Source: Deltaproteobacteria bacterium (GTDB taxonomy: Bacteria > Myxococcota > Myxococcia > SLRQ01). Taken from it: a stretch of 64,000 nt of DNA. The translations under genes were made by a program, and so were the position numbers. The stretch spans positions 1-64,000 of the forward strand of contig SLRQ01000042.1 in the NCBI GenBank assembly GCA_007130885.1, written 5' to 3'. The notes below the pieces were generated by a model that did not search any database, was not told the DNA's origin, and worked only from the letters and a program-made list of their open reading frames with translations. Positions 43,570 through 53,426 of this stretch are shown piece after piece. The stretch's first letter is position 1, and each line of letters begins with the position of its first letter.

Positions 43570-46203
43570 TCAGACGCGGAAGTAGCGGACCTCGGTCGCC
43601 AGCTCGGCGGCAGCTCGCTCCAGGGTCCGCGCTGATTCATCCAAGCTGTTGGCTAGTTCTGCTGCCGCCAGCGCCACGTCTCTAATGCGCGCGTTCTCCT
43701 CGTTGATATCCGCCATGTTCATGGCTTGCTGTTTCAAGGTCTCGTCCACTCGAGCGGCCGGCTTTCCCATTTCCTTAAAGGTCGCCAAAAGCTCGTGATT
43801 GCTAGCGAGCGAGGATGTTATGGCGGCGTTGATTTGGCCGATTATGCTCGCTATTCGCTCCGTGGCTCCACGTGAGTCGGCGGAGGCACGGGCTTGGGCT
43901 TCGCCTATCTCGGCGATGCTGGAAGCCATTGCCGCGACTTTGTCGATCTCCTCGCGTACCGCCGAGACGTTGCGGGATTGGATCTCGATCGAGGCTGCGA
44001 TATCACCCGCCGCGCCGGATGCCTCGTGAGCGGCGCCCACAATATCCTCGAGAGAACTCTCGGCATTCTCTGCCAGCTCGACTCCCTTCTCGACCCGCTC
44101 CTCGCCCGAGCGAATCTCTTCCACTACTTCACGGGAGGAACGGCGAACGTGCTCCACGGTTTGCGCAATCTCGCGAGTGCTGCTGGCCGTACGCGTGGCT
44201 AGGTCGCGTATTTCCGCCGCTACGACCGCGAAACTCTTCCCATGCTCCCCGGCTCTGGCAGCAATGATGGACGCGTTCAAAGCCAGCAGATTCGTCTTCT
44301 CCGCTATTTCGTCTATTACCCCGAGCACCGTATCGACCTTGGAAATGCGCTGCGAGAGCGCTTCGACCTTCGAGACGGCTTGGTCGGATCCTTCACGGAT
44401 ACGCTGAATACCTTCAACCGTGTGTCTGACGGTCTCTGAACCTCCCTTGGCCGCCGTGATGGTTCGCCGAGCAGCCTCCGCGGCTTGGCCGGCGTGCTCG
44501 CGCATTCTGCCTAGAGCATCATCCGCTGCACCAGCGGCTCCCGTGGCGCGCTCCGCGGCCCCGGAGAGCAAGGAAACATCTTCCGCCACCAGACCGGTAC
44601 CTTTCGAAAGCTCCGCCACCGCCGCCGCGGCTTCCGATGCTTCATGAGAGAGGGCGTCGAGGTCTCTTGCGATCTCGTCGAACTCCGCGTCGATCTTGGG
44701 GCCTGCCTCCGTCGCTTCCCAGTATTTGCTCAAGGTGACCTTGGCGGTCTCGGCCGCCTCGCGAAGGCTTGTTCCCAAATCTTCGTTCGCTTCAGCCACG
44801 GATGTGACAGCGGCTACCTGTGCTTCAGACCCCAGTCCGACCTGCTGAGCCTTGTCCATGGTTTCCTGACAGGTAGCTTCAATGGTTTCCGAGAGAGCCA
44901 GGACTCTTCTTACGGTGTCCGCCAACCTGGCTCTCATTATCGAAACCTCACCGGTCACCTCGCTGAACTCGTCGTTGGTGAGGATGCGCCCTCCAGGGTC
45001 CGCTAGGTCTCCGCGGGCGACCCTCGTGGTCATTCGTGTCATGTCGGAGAGAGGTGCCTCCATGGCCCTTGCGCTGGCCCATCCCAGCAAAACGGAGAGG
45101 ACGAGGGTAACGGCGATGAGCCCCCTGGTCGTGATTTGAATGGGACGCAATGTTTCAGCGATAACCTGCCTAGGAATTCGAACCAGCATCGCCGAACCGG
45201 GTTGGGACAGAGGAGCCAGCACCAATAGGCATCGCGTGTCGGGTGCTATGAGATGACCGCCTTGGCTTGCTGCCTCCGCAACTATGCCCAGGCTGGAAAA
45301 ACGCCCCAGCTGGTCGTTGGTTGCGGTTAGAACCTCGCCGTCTTTCAGAAGGGCGACCTCGGCGGCCGAGTGAAGCGCCGTGGCCAGAGATTCAAGGGGC
45401 CGGCCCGCGCCATGTGCGGCACTCGACCAAGACTCGCCGGGAGCGGTTTCCAGCGCTGAGTTCAAGCGCTCTAGAATATCGTCGCCCAGCTGCCGCGTGA
45501 AAAGCCTGTCGGCGTAGTAGTAGCCCACCACGCCGGTCAATAACGCGGGGATTAGTGCAACCAGCCCGCACAGCGATGCCACCTTATGCGTAAAGCGTCG
45601 CTTTCGCCCCGGCCAGCGTTCGGCTCCCCATCGGCTGAGTACGCGCGTAAATGGAGCTATCTGAAGCCTCACCAGCGCTCCCACGACGCCGCCCCCGAAG
45701 ATGCCGAGGGCTAGGCCGAGAACGCCGGCGAGCCAGATGATGTCCACGGGCTGCTCGAATCGTACATGGCCGCGCCACGCCGTCCCGGTTCCCAGAAGGA
45801 GGCTCCAGAACACAAAGGTGCCGCCTATCAAAACCGGAAGCCGGGCGGCCTCTCTGCCGGCACCTCGAACGAGACTCTGCTCTGGTCTCGAACCGGCGGC
45901 GACGGCTTTTGAGATCAGCTTGAGCCTCGAGCTTCCCCAGATCGCGAGCAGGGTCACGAACAGCAGTGATAGGAGGCCTAGGAGCCCGTAAAAAATCTGG
46001 AGGGCGTGAATCACCTCCGGGGAGCCCATGAAGAAATGAGGAACCGCCAGCCAAGCGCCCAATGAAAGGGCAAAGCCGGCGGCGATGGGAATCCAGACCA
46101 CCCTCAACCTGCGTGAGGCGAGTTCTTCGCCCAGGCTCGGGTTCGGTTTCGGGGATTCGATCGACTCTGGCTCCAGCGGGGGTTGATCGTGAGGAAAAGC
46201 CAT
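43570..46203 (-). CDS. Multi-TM methyl-accepting chemotaxis-like protein
   Basis: An 877-residue signal transducer. Five hydrophobic segments lie in the first about 220 residues, followed by a periplasmic-type sensing region and a sixth helix ([16 protein letters not shown], about 360) leading to HAMP ([22 protein letters not shown]). The C-terminal half is a chemoreceptor signalling coiled coil with the hairpin-tip signature [20 protein letters not shown]. Classic receptors have two helices, so the four extra N-terminal helices are unusual. No che genes are near. It is 32 bases after the PilZ-like/TPR gene on the same strand. Confidence 0.85.
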   Translation of the reverse strand: MAFPHDQPPLEPESIESPKPNPSLGEELASRRLRVVWIPIAAGFALSLGAWLAVPHFFMGSPEVIHALQIFYGLLGLLSLLFVTLLAIWGSSRLKLISKAVAAGSRPEQSLVRGAGREAARLPVLIGGTFVFWSLLLGTGTAWRGHVRFEQPVDIIWLAGVLGLALGIFGGGVVGALVRLQIAPFTRVLSRWGAERWPGRKRRFTHKVASLCGLVALIPALLTGVVGYYYADRLFTRQLGDDILERLNSALETAPGESWSSAAHGAGRPLESLATALHSAAEVALLKDGEVLTATNDQLGRFSSLGIVAEAASQGGHLIAPDTRCLLVLAPLSQPGSAMLVRIPRQVIAETLRPIQITTRGLIAVTLVLSVLLGWASARAMEAPLSDMTRMTTRVARGDLADPGGRILTNDEFSEVTGEVSIMRARLADTVRRVLALSETIEATCQETMDKAQQVGLGSEAQVAAVTSVAEANEDLGTSLREAAETAKVTLSKYWEATEAGPKIDAEFDEIARDLDALSHEASEAAAAVAELSKGTGLVAEDVSLLSGAAERATGAAGAADDALGRMREHAGQAAEAARRTITAAKGGSETVRHTVEGIQRIREGSDQAVSKVEALSQRISKVDTVLGVIDEIAEKTNLLALNASIIAARAGEHGKSFAVVAAEIRDLATRTASSTREIAQTVEHVRRSSREVVEEIRSGEERVEKGVELAENAESSLEDIVGAAHEASGAAGDIAASIEIQSRNVSAVREEIDKVAAMASSIAEIGEAQARASADSRGATERIASIIGQINAAITSSLASNHELLATFKEMGKPAARVDETLKQQAMNMADINEENARIRDVALAAAELANSLDESARTLERAAAELATEVRYFRV

Positions 46204-46235
46204 CGATTTTGCGAGGCGCCGGGTCGCTCGCCGCG

Positions 46236-48062
46236 CTAGTCCGAGGAGTGGTAGTCCTCGATGATTGCACGAACCTGCTCGGCATCCGGAGCATTTGGAG
46301 CAAGCTGCAGATAGGCCTCGTAGTGACGGACGGCATCCGAGACGCGCCCCAAGGTGGCATATGCTATGCCCAGTCCCTTGTGCGCCTGAACGTTGGTCGC
46401 ATCGAGACCGATTGCCTGCCGGAATTCCTCGATAGCCTCCTCGACTTTTCCTTCACGTATAAGACCGGAACCGGCTCGCACATGATCCCTGGAGAGTTCT
46501 CTAGGCGTGGGCTGTGCGACGGCCACCTCGTCTTTCGCCTCGGGCTCGGAGACCGGCTCGTCGGCTGGGGGAGGGGCAGGTTCTTCTCTTGCAGGTTCGG
46601 TCTCTTCCGCGGCCGAGGCAATCTCCGGCGTTGGTTCTTCTTCAGCGACCTTTTCCTCGGTTGCTGGGGCAGGCTCTCGTTCTTCGGGCGCTCGGGTCGG
46701 AACCTCTTTTTCCGTAGTCCGTGGCTCTTCGACCTCGTCCTCGGTTTCGGCTGACGCGGCGACACGCCTGACCTCGGGCTCGGAGGGCCGGTCGGGTTCG
46801 ACCGTTTCCTCCGGCTCTCTGCTTTCCTCCGCTGCTTCCGGGATTCGAGCTAACTCGCCGAGGTCTTCGAGGTCATCTTCGTGAGAAGTATCAGGCTCCT
46901 CGCTTGGATCCACACCGGCATCCAGAGGTTCTTCATCAACGACCTTGGCCGTTTCCTCCGCGGCCGTAATGTCTCGGTCCACCGCCGGCAAATCCCTATA
47001 ATCATCGCCTATGATTCCCAGGAACCATAGCGCGCTGCCTCCACCGAGAAGCACCACGGCGACAGCCGTAAGGCCTACCCAACGGCGTCGTCCGCTTTTT
47101 GCGGGGGAGGCCGAGGCGGATCGTACGCCGGAGGCAGGGCGCGGATCGGTCGTGGCTTTTTCGGTTTTTCCCAGCCCCTGCAAGGGGAGCTCCTCGCGGG
47201 CCTGTTCGAAAGAGGATCCCTTCGCGGAGTACTTGCTGTCGGCATGTCCGCCGAGGCCCGAATCACTCGGGCCTTTTTTCGCCGAGGGGTCGGATGCCAA
47301 GGATTGTTCGGAGGCTTCTATGGCGGCGCCGATCTCGGCCGAGCGGGATCTGGCTACTTCGTCATCGGTTTTGCTCGGCACCTTGGTCTTGGTCTCATCC
47401 AGGTCAAAGTCCAGGTCCAGAGTGGGGCGAGACTTCTTGTCTGGCTGTTTTGCCTCGGTCTTATCCTCTCGCTTCTTGGAAGGCACCTCTCGCTTCTCGG
47501 AAGGCACCTCGAAATCCAGATCCAAAGCGGGGCGAGACTTCTTCTCGGGCTGCTTTGCCTCGGCCTTGTCCTCCTGCTTCCCGGAAGGAACGTCGAAATC
47601 CAGGTCCAGAGCGGGACGAGGGGGCTTCCTTGGCTGCTTGGCTTCAGCCTCGTCTTCCGGTTTGCCGGAAGGCTTTACGGGAGGTTCGGGCTTCGGGCTC
47701 GGCGTCTTCTTGGCCGAGCCAGCCGAGGCGCCGGGCGACTTGGCCGCGTTCAGCTTGTCCAGAACGTCCCGCGTGGAGGCGTCGAGATCAACGAGCTCCA
47801 CCTCCAAGGCGAAACCGGCCTTGCCTTTGATGGGAGCGCATCTCTTGACGATTCCGTCGGATTTCAAGACGCTGTTACCGTCGCGCAACTGAAGATCCAG
47901 GCGTACCTTTATGCCGGTCTTCCTTTCTCGGCGAGTGCGAAACTTCACGCGGCTTCCATTTACGCTTCGAGAGAACCCCTCAACGAACTTGTCGATGCTC
48001 TCGAAAGGCAGCTGCACCCGCAGGCTTACGGCCTTCTCTGGGCCTGTATCATTGCCGGCCAT
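46236..48062 (-). CDS. PilZ-like/TPR membrane protein with Lys/Glu linker repeats
   Basis: A 608-residue protein. The N-terminal about 100 residues resemble the PilZ-related TIGR02266 domain seen in myxobacteria ([34 protein letters not shown]). A long charged linker carries imperfect repeats around [20 protein letters not shown]. One membrane helix ([20 protein letters not shown]) is followed by an acidic Pro-rich stretch and a C-terminal TPR domain ([26 protein letters not shown]). The ATG at 48062 lies 12 bases after GGAGG; a TTG four codons upstream is less likely. A c-di-GMP role is possible but the PilZ RxxxR/DxSxxG residues are not clear. Confidence 0.68.
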   Translation of the reverse strand: MAGNDTGPEKAVSLRVQLPFESIDKFVEGFSRSVNGSRVKFRTRRERKTGIKVRLDLQLRDGNSVLKSDGIVKRCAPIKGKAGFALEVELVDLDASTRDVLDKLNAAKSPGASAGSAKKTPSPKPEPPVKPSGKPEDEAEAKQPRKPPRPALDLDFDVPSGKQEDKAEAKQPEKKSRPALDLDFEVPSEKREVPSKKREDKTEAKQPDKKSRPTLDLDFDLDETKTKVPSKTDDEVARSRSAEIGAAIEASEQSLASDPSAKKGPSDSGLGGHADSKYSAKGSSFEQAREELPLQGLGKTEKATTDPRPASGVRSASASPAKSGRRRWVGLTAVAVVLLGGGSALWFLGIIGDDYRDLPAVDRDITAAEETAKVVDEEPLDAGVDPSEEPDTSHEDDLEDLGELARIPEAAEESREPEETVEPDRPSEPEVRRVAASAETEDEVEEPRTTEKEVPTRAPEEREPAPATEEKVAEEEPTPEIASAAEETEPAREEPAPPPADEPVSEPEAKDEVAVAQPTPRELSRDHVRAGSGLIREGKVEEAIEEFRQAIGLDATNVQAHKGLGIAYATLGRVSDAVRHYEAYLQLAPNAPDAEQVRAIIEDYHSSD

Positions 48063-48404
48063 GGTACGATTCAACCTCCAAATCCTTGCTTGGCCGAGCC
48101 CCTGCTTGAACAGATTTCCTCATTGTGGGCTCGAGGTTCGAAGCGCCAAGATGTAGCCAACACATTGAAAATGTCAGGTTTTTTCGAGTGTATACCGGAA
48201 AAGGCACACCCGCAACAAGAAGCCAAGTCGAAAAAAAGCCGGAACCTGTTGCAGTTGCTCCGTTTATCTACCATGTTGGGCTTACAGCTAGGGGCTCGTA
48301 TTTACTTCAGACTCAGTATATAAATTTTACCATAGTGAGCTTTGGTAAAGGAATTCATCGCTATTGACGGCTATAAGGCTGTTGAACCCACCGGGAGATC
48401 ACGG
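48063..48404. other. Divergent intergenic region with inverted repeat
   Basis: A 342-base spacer. TTTACCA (48326-48332) and TGGTAAA (48343-48349) form an inverted repeat with a 10-base spacer, a possible operator. It lies just downstream of an AT-rich TATATAAA segment (48317-48324) that could be the -10 of the rightward promoter. No small gene is supported. Confidence 0.5.
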
Positions 48405-50159
48405 ATGAACCTGAACAGAGTGCGTTTAGGAGTCGTTTTTGCAGTGAGCTTGGGGCTGGTCCTTTCCCCGACTACCTTGCTGGCCGAGGACGACGATGAC
48501 CTTGGACTCGAACTCGTTCCTCTCACCAGGCCCGATGATGAAGAGCCGGTTGCGGAGGAGCCCGAGGAGGATGCGCCGGAGCCGGAGGCGATCGAAGAGC
48601 CTGCTCCGCACACCCCACCCGCTCCGGAAGAGGAGGTCGCGCCCGCTACGCCGCGCAAGGATAGGACATGGACTCCAGCTCCCGAGGTCCATTCCATCTA
48701 CGACGAGTATCAGGCAAGAGTTCGTTTCAACGCGGAGCCCGGTATCCGCTCTCCGGCCGAACAGGTCGCGCGTGTAAGTCTTTTTGGGGTGGATGTGGAT
48801 GTTAGGCCGATGCACGAATGGTGGCACGTGGGCGCCGGTGGTTTTGGCGCCGCGCTGGGTAACCTGGGCGGTTTTTTCGGCGGGGGTCTCCAGGGTGGAG
48901 TACGGTTGGAATTGGTGGAGCCGATTGCCTTCGAGGCGGGTGCCATGCTGGGCGCGGGCGGCGGCAGCGGCGCACCCATCGGTTCGGGTTTCTTTGTGCG
49001 TCCAAGGGCTGGTGTGTACGTGGACCTGCAAGGCGCTGGAGGATATATCGAGGGCGGTAGCATCACTTTGTCTCAGCTTCGCTTCCCCAATGGAGACTTT
49101 GCCAGCACCCACTTGGCGGTTTCATTCGAGATGGGCGCGGCCACGTTGATGTATCCGGGTCTTGGCGACCGCACATCACCGCGCCTTCGCGATGAGGGTT
49201 ATGGAGCCAATACCCGTTCTTTCCGGTTTACCAGTCATGGATACTTTCCGCTCGCCGGCCGATCTCTAACTTTGGCCGATGACGCGCTGTCGGACTCCAG
49301 AATGCTGATCGGTCTAGAGTATCGCGAGTTTCTCGCTCCTCGTGTGTTCGGTCTCATAGAGCCGAGAGCCAACGTGGCCGGAGGAGAGGCCGGCTTCGCC
49401 GAGCTGACGGTCGGCGCTGGTGTGTCCGTTCCGGTTGATGAGCGCGTCAGCGTGTTCGCGAGCGGTGGTGTGGGAGGCGCCGGCGGTGGTGGCGTACGAA
49501 CCGGAGGAGGAATGTACGTTCGCGCCGCGCTTGGTCTGGACGTGGATTTGCCCGGTCCTTTTTCAGTGGGCGTCGATGCTGGTTTTCAAGATGCTCCTCG
49601 TGGCGGAAGCTTCACCGCGCTATCCACGGGACTTCGACTTGGCTTGACGCAAGAAGTGGTGCGGCCGATGGCTTACTCGGTCAGGCCGCTCACCCAGGGC
49701 GACGAAGTGATGGCAGCTACTTGGCGCCTGCGCCCTTCCCATCAGTCCTTATTCGATGTGCCCGAAGGGACCGATAGCGTCGCCGCGCATCTTCTTGGTC
49801 TGAAGGCCGACTATTTTGTGAATGAGCACCTATTCTTGTCCGCCGGGGCGGCATTTGCTTACGCCGGCCTGGATGCCACCGCCCTGTCGACCGGTACCGT
49901 CGCCTTGGGGGGGATCGGCCCTGACTGGAGCGGTGTGCGTTTGACCGGCGAGGCGCGTTTGGGAGCCGCGGGTGGAGGCGGTATTGGCGCCGGTTCGGGT
50001 CTTCTCATCCAGCCCATGGCGGGTGCCAACGTGGAGATCACGGAAGCCCTTAGCTTCGATATTCTGGGAGGCTTCGCGCTGGCACCTACCGGCGAGATGC
50101 GATCTCCAGCGGTGGACGTAGGCCTCACCTATGCGTTTTCCACCCCGCGCCTGCGCTAA
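48405..50159 (+). CDS. Outer-membrane beta-barrel-like protein
   Basis: A 584-residue exported protein. The signal peptide is about 27 residues (VVFAVSLGLVLSPTTLLA). It is followed by an acidic, Pro-rich segment (about 28-95) and a long glycine-rich, strand-alternating region typical of barrels (GAGGFGAALGNLGGFFGGGL, VGAGVSVPVDERVSVFASGG). The protein ends with SLTYAFSTPRLR-like strands without a terminal aromatic. The ATG follows GGGAG at good spacing. The family is not recognised; two homologous-looking halves suggest internal duplication. Confidence 0.65.
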   Translation: MNLNRVRLGVVFAVSLGLVLSPTTLLAEDDDDLGLELVPLTRPDDEEPVAEEPEEDAPEPEAIEEPAPHTPPAPEEEVAPATPRKDRTWTPAPEVHSIYDEYQARVRFNAEPGIRSPAEQVARVSLFGVDVDVRPMHEWWHVGAGGFGAALGNLGGFFGGGLQGGVRLELVEPIAFEAGAMLGAGGGSGAPIGSGFFVRPRAGVYVDLQGAGGYIEGGSITLSQLRFPNGDFASTHLAVSFEMGAATLMYPGLGDRTSPRLRDEGYGANTRSFRFTSHGYFPLAGRSLTLADDALSDSRMLIGLEYREFLAPRVFGLIEPRANVAGGEAGFAELTVGAGVSVPVDERVSVFASGGVGGAGGGGVRTGGGMYVRAALGLDVDLPGPFSVGVDAGFQDAPRGGSFTALSTGLRLGLTQEVVRPMAYSVRPLTQGDEVMAATWRLRPSHQSLFDVPEGTDSVAAHLLGLKADYFVNEHLFLSAGAAFAYAGLDATALSTGTVALGGIGPDWSGVRLTGEARLGAAGGGGIGAGSGLLIQPMAGANVEITEALSFDILGGFALAPTGEMRSPAVDVGLTYAFSTPRLR

Positions 50160-50162
50160 AGT

Positions 50163-51023
50163 TTAGAAATGTGTAAGAGAACCTTCCCGGCGGGCGCGGC
50201 GTACGGCCCATGCGAAGGTAGCGAGCGAAAGAGGCAGCAGAACAGCGACGAAACCTGCTAGCACCGTGAGGGGCTGTGCCACAGCCGCGCCACCGCCGCC
50301 GAGCAGGGCTTCACGAAGCGCGCGCAGCGTATGCGTCATAGGCAGCGCCTCCGAGACGATTTGCAGCTCCGGTGGCAGCACCTCGACGGGAAAGTAGACG
50401 CCGCCCAGGAGAATCGAGAGGCCTCCGATGGCCCACGCCACCGGATCGCCTCTCTTTAGGACCATGGTGGCGCTTGCGGATAGGATACCGAGCGCCGCGA
50501 ACGCAGTGACCCCCAGAATGAGGGAAAAAGCGGCCAGCGGAAGGTTGCCGCCGGCCATCTCGGCCCCGAAGAGCAGGGCGCCGAATAGGAGGTACAAGCC
50601 GGCGCGCAGGGCCGCCGCGAAAAGCGGTTGAATGGTTTGGCACAAAATCGCGGCGGCGGGCGAGATGGGGGTGGCAAGCACTGCTTCGAGAGTGCCGAGC
50701 ACCTGTGCTTTCCGGACCTGGCGCGCGAAGCCTGCCAAAGCCTCATGTAGAAAGCTGGTTACGGCAAGGCCTATCAGGACGAACGGAAAGTACCCACCCC
50801 GGTATTGGGAGATCCCAGGCGCGGCCGACTCGACTACCTGGGAGATGAAAAAGAACAGCAACACGGTGAACAGCCCGCCGGCAAGACCGAGCATAAAGTT
50901 TGCGCGGTACGAGATCTCGGTAAGAACATCGCGGCGTACGAAGGCGCGGGCCCAGAGCCATACTCGGGACGCGCCCCCGGTCATGATCCCTTCGTCCTCG
51001 AGAGCAGGAGCGGATGGTTTCAT
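50163..51023 (-). CDS. ABC-2 type transporter permease
   Basis: A 286-residue integral membrane protein with six hydrophobic segments, including LGLAGGLFTVLLFFFISQVV and IGGLSILLGGVYFPVEVLPP, the latter a hallmark of ABC-2 exporters. It pairs with the ATPase encoded immediately upstream; the genes overlap by four bases (ATGA). Substrate unknown; lipids, polysaccharides or drugs are typical for the family. Confidence 0.87.
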   Translation of the reverse strand: MKPSAPALEDEGIMTGGASRVWLWARAFVRRDVLTEISYRANFMLGLAGGLFTVLLFFFISQVVESAAPGISQYRGGYFPFVLIGLAVTSFLHEALAGFARQVRKAQVLGTLEAVLATPISPAAAILCQTIQPLFAAALRAGLYLLFGALLFGAEMAGGNLPLAAFSLILGVTAFAALGILSASATMVLKRGDPVAWAIGGLSILLGGVYFPVEVLPPELQIVSEALPMTHTLRALREALLGGGGAAVAQPLTVLAGFVAVLLPLSLATFAWAVRRARREGSLTHF

Positions 51024-51853
51024 GGGCTCCGCCTCCCCCTTGCCGCTTCTTCTCTCGAGGCGGTGACGAAGAGATGTCGTGATATGTCCTCCTCGTCTAG
51101 ACCGAAGATTCCCATCACCGCCGTTGCGATATCATCGAAAACACCTTCCGCTATGACCGCTCCCTCGTGCATTAGCGCAACCCTGTCGCAGAGGCGCCTG
51201 ACCTCGGGGAGATCGTGGATGGCGTAAAGAATGGTAAGCCCGCTATCGTCGGCTAGGTCGCGAAGCAGGCGCCGAAGACGTCTGGCGGCGCCCGGATCGA
51301 GGGCTCGTGCAACCTCATCGAGCAACAGAACCCTCGGGCGGTGAATCATGCCCCTCGCGAGAGCCATCCTACCCCGATTGCCGCTGGAGAGCTCGCGAAC
51401 GGGTCTGTCCAGCACTTCCTCAATCTCCAGGCGAGTTGCAAGCTCAGCGATACGCTGATCGGCCCGTTTCCTGGGTAAGCCGTGGAGGGCTGCAAAAAAG
51501 CGAAGGTTCTCCCTGACGGAGATGCGCCAAAAGAAGGAACGCTCTTCGGCCGTCACAAGGCCTATCATTCTTCGAGCATGCTCCGATCCGGCAGGCGAGC
51601 CCATAATCCGAGCGTCTCCCTCATCGGCCAGTACGAGGCCGGCCAGCACCTTAATCAGCGTGGTCTTCCCGGCACCGTTGGGACCGATGATGCCGACCAC
51701 CTCTCCCGCCGAGGCTTCGAAGGTCACGTCCCGAAGGGCCGAGACTCTTCGGCGAGCGAAGGGTCGACGGACGGCCTCATGCAGCGGCCTTGGGCCTGTA
51801 AAGGTCTTGGTGAGGCCACTTACCTCGATGGTTCGGGTGGGGTGCGAAGCCAT
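51020..51853 (-). CDS. ABC transporter ATP-binding protein
   Basis: A 277-residue ABC ATPase of the ABC-2 exporter class. Walker A is GPNGAGKTT, the signature is LSSGNRGRMALARG (a variant of LSGGQ), Walker B is VLLLDEVARAL and the switch His is in YAIHDLPEV. The altered signature and the Val after the Walker B Glu are unusual but occur in ABC-2 families. Translation is coupled to the permease gene. Confidence 0.9.
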   Translation of the reverse strand: MASHPTRTIEVSGLTKTFTGPRPLHEAVRRPFARRRVSALRDVTFEASAGEVVGIIGPNGAGKTTLIKVLAGLVLADEGDARIMGSPAGSEHARRMIGLVTAEERSFFWRISVRENLRFFAALHGLPRKRADQRIAELATRLEIEEVLDRPVRELSSGNRGRMALARGMIHRPRVLLLDEVARALDPGAARRLRRLLRDLADDSGLTILYAIHDLPEVRRLCDRVALMHEGAVIAEGVFDDIATAVMGIFGLDEEDISRHLFVTASREEAARGRRSP

Positions 51854-51970
51854 ACAGGAGCATCTAACACGGACCAGGTGTTCAAAGCTTCCGCTTCAAA
51901 CACCGTGCCGAATGTCCAGGCAAGTGATCGTGTTCATCGAGCGAAAGTCGAGGCTGTGGGAGGTTCTTCT

Positions 51971-53362
51971 TCAAGCGTCCTGCCGGAATCCGCGGCGAAG
52001 CAATAAGAACGCTGCCTGCAGGAACACGAAAAACAGCACTAGGCCGGCGCCGGCGGAAGAGCCGGCGGGTATCGCACAGCCGCACGAAGCAGTGGGTGGT
52101 GGGTCGGTGCCAGGGCCCGGACCCGTCCCAGGGGCACCGCTCCCATTGTCCTCGCCGTTGTCTTCACCGTTCTCGCCGTTGTCTTCACCGTTCTCGCCGT
52201 TGTCTTCGCCGTTCTCGCCGTTGTCTTCGCCGTTGTCCTCGCCGTTGTCCTCGCCGTTGTCTTCGCCGTTGTCCTCGCCGTTGTCTTCGCCGTTGTCTTC
52301 GCCGTTGTCCTCGCCGTTGTCCTCGCCGTTGTCTTCGCCGTTGTCCTCGCCGTTGTCCTCGCCGTTGTCCTCGCCGTTGTCTTCGCCGTTGTCCTCGCCG
52401 TTGGGACATACGGCGTCGACGGGAAATCCGCTGGCTTTAAGGTCCTTGATTCGCCCGTCATTAACAGCGTCGTCACCGCCCAGCCAGCCGACCACTTCTT
52501 GGTCGCAAAGGAGCACGTGGTCCAAGGTCGCGAATGCATATTGGCGGAAGATCTCATGCACCTCCGGATCGGCTATTCCACACTGGGCAAGCAGGACATT
52601 ACAGTCACTTGTGGGTGACTCGGGATCACAGTGATCGGCGTCCGTGACTCGAAGGTGCAGTCTTGCTCCAACAAGATGGTCGTAGATTGGCGAGCCGTTC
52701 CCATTGTCGTTGCACATGTCCGGCTCGGCCATCAGCAAGGCTACCGTGGCCGTCACCGAGTTGGCAGCCGATAGGCCTTCGCTGCTGCGTCCGTCGACGA
52801 GATCCAGGCCTACCACCACGTCAATGGTCGGGTCCGACGCGGCCGCCAGCAAGCAGGACAAACCGCCGGCGCTATGGCCGACCGCGCCCCGGCGGTCTTC
52901 ATCGACCTTGCCCTCCAAGACCGACCCCGGGGTCTGGCCCTGCTCCGCCATCCAATCGAGAAGCGCGGACACGATGCGCCCATTCTTGGCATGGTCAGTC
53001 CCCATCAGACCACCCGGAAAGTCGGGAACGGCCACCACGTACCCTCGCTGGGCGAGTATGTCCCCCCACGGTGCGACATCGTCACGTGAACGTTGGAAGC
53101 CGTGCGCAACGGTAATGATAGGGGCGGGCTCCATAGCGTCAGGCACGAACACATCGAAAGTTATCGACTCTCCCTCCATGTCGACCGTCTCTGTGTGTAC
53201 TTCCACGCCTGCCACGAGGCTTGCCGGAAGGAGGGCCATGGCGACGGCCAGCGTGATGGCTCTTACCGGCAATCCTGTCCCGATTCGTGAAGAATCTCCC
53301 CCTATGCCGGATGGTCGGTTGGTTTCGAGATAGCGGCCGATTGCGCTTGCGATATCGATCAT
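51971..53362 (-). CDS. Secreted alpha/beta hydrolase with EDNG linker and C-terminal sorting tail
   Basis: A 463-residue exported protein. A signal-like helix lies at residues about 33-52. The hydrolase domain resembles chlorophyllase/dienelactone-hydrolase types, with TVAHGFQRSRDDVAPWG, the nucleophile elbow GHSAGG, a likely Asp in GLDLVDG and the His in DADHCDP. Next comes a linker of about 80 residues of EDNG repeats and a C-terminal CGC, hydrophobic helix and RR cluster (AGLVLFFVFLQAAFLLLRRG) of the MYXO-CTERM kind. The linker probably holds the enzyme away from the cell surface. GGGGA precedes the ATG. It follows mltG on the same strand. Confidence 0.8.
   Translation of the reverse strand: MIDIASAIGRYLETNRPSGIGGDSSRIGTGLPVRAITLAVAMALLPASLVAGVEVHTETVDMEGESITFDVFVPDAMEPAPIITVAHGFQRSRDDVAPWGDILAQRGYVVAVPDFPGGLMGTDHAKNGRIVSALLDWMAEQGQTPGSVLEGKVDEDRRGAVGHSAGGLSCLLAAASDPTIDVVVGLDLVDGRSSEGLSAANSVTATVALLMAEPDMCNDNGNGSPIYDHLVGARLHLRVTDADHCDPESPTSDCNVLLAQCGIADPEVHEIFRQYAFATLDHVLLCDQEVVGWLGGDDAVNDGRIKDLKASGFPVDAVCPNGEDNGEDNGEDNGEDNGEDNGEDNGEDNGEDNGEDNGEDNGEDNGEDNGEDNGEDNGEDNGENGEDNGENGEDNGENGEDNGEDNGSGAPGTGPGPGTDPPPTASCGCAIPAGSSAGAGLVLFFVFLQAAFLLLRRGFRQDA
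52144..52403 (-). repeat. 12-base tandem repeat encoding EDNG
   Basis: About 20 units of the type GAGGACAACGGC (minus strand) with third-position changes, including three shortened 9-base units that encode ENG. It is in frame inside the hydrolase gene. The opposite strand also reads open as a Ser/Pro repeat, which is a shadow. Confidence 0.9.
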
Positions 53363-53426
53363 TTTTTGTCCCCGATGATGCAGCCGAAGATGGCGGCTCC
53401 AATTCTAGAGTATTCAGCTAACACCC

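Noticed and set aside
47244..48323. 359-codon plus-strand open frame
   Set aside because: It lies antisense to the PilZ-like/TPR gene, has no family features, and its composition mirrors the charged linker repeats.
52144..52403. Possible CRISPR array
   Set aside because: The units are 12 bases with no spacers and encode an in-frame EDNG linker.
51522..52634. Long plus-strand frame with Ser/Pro repeats
   Set aside because: It is the opposite strand of the EDNG repeat and the ABC ATPase/hydrolase genes; a 12-base repeat without stops opens all frames.
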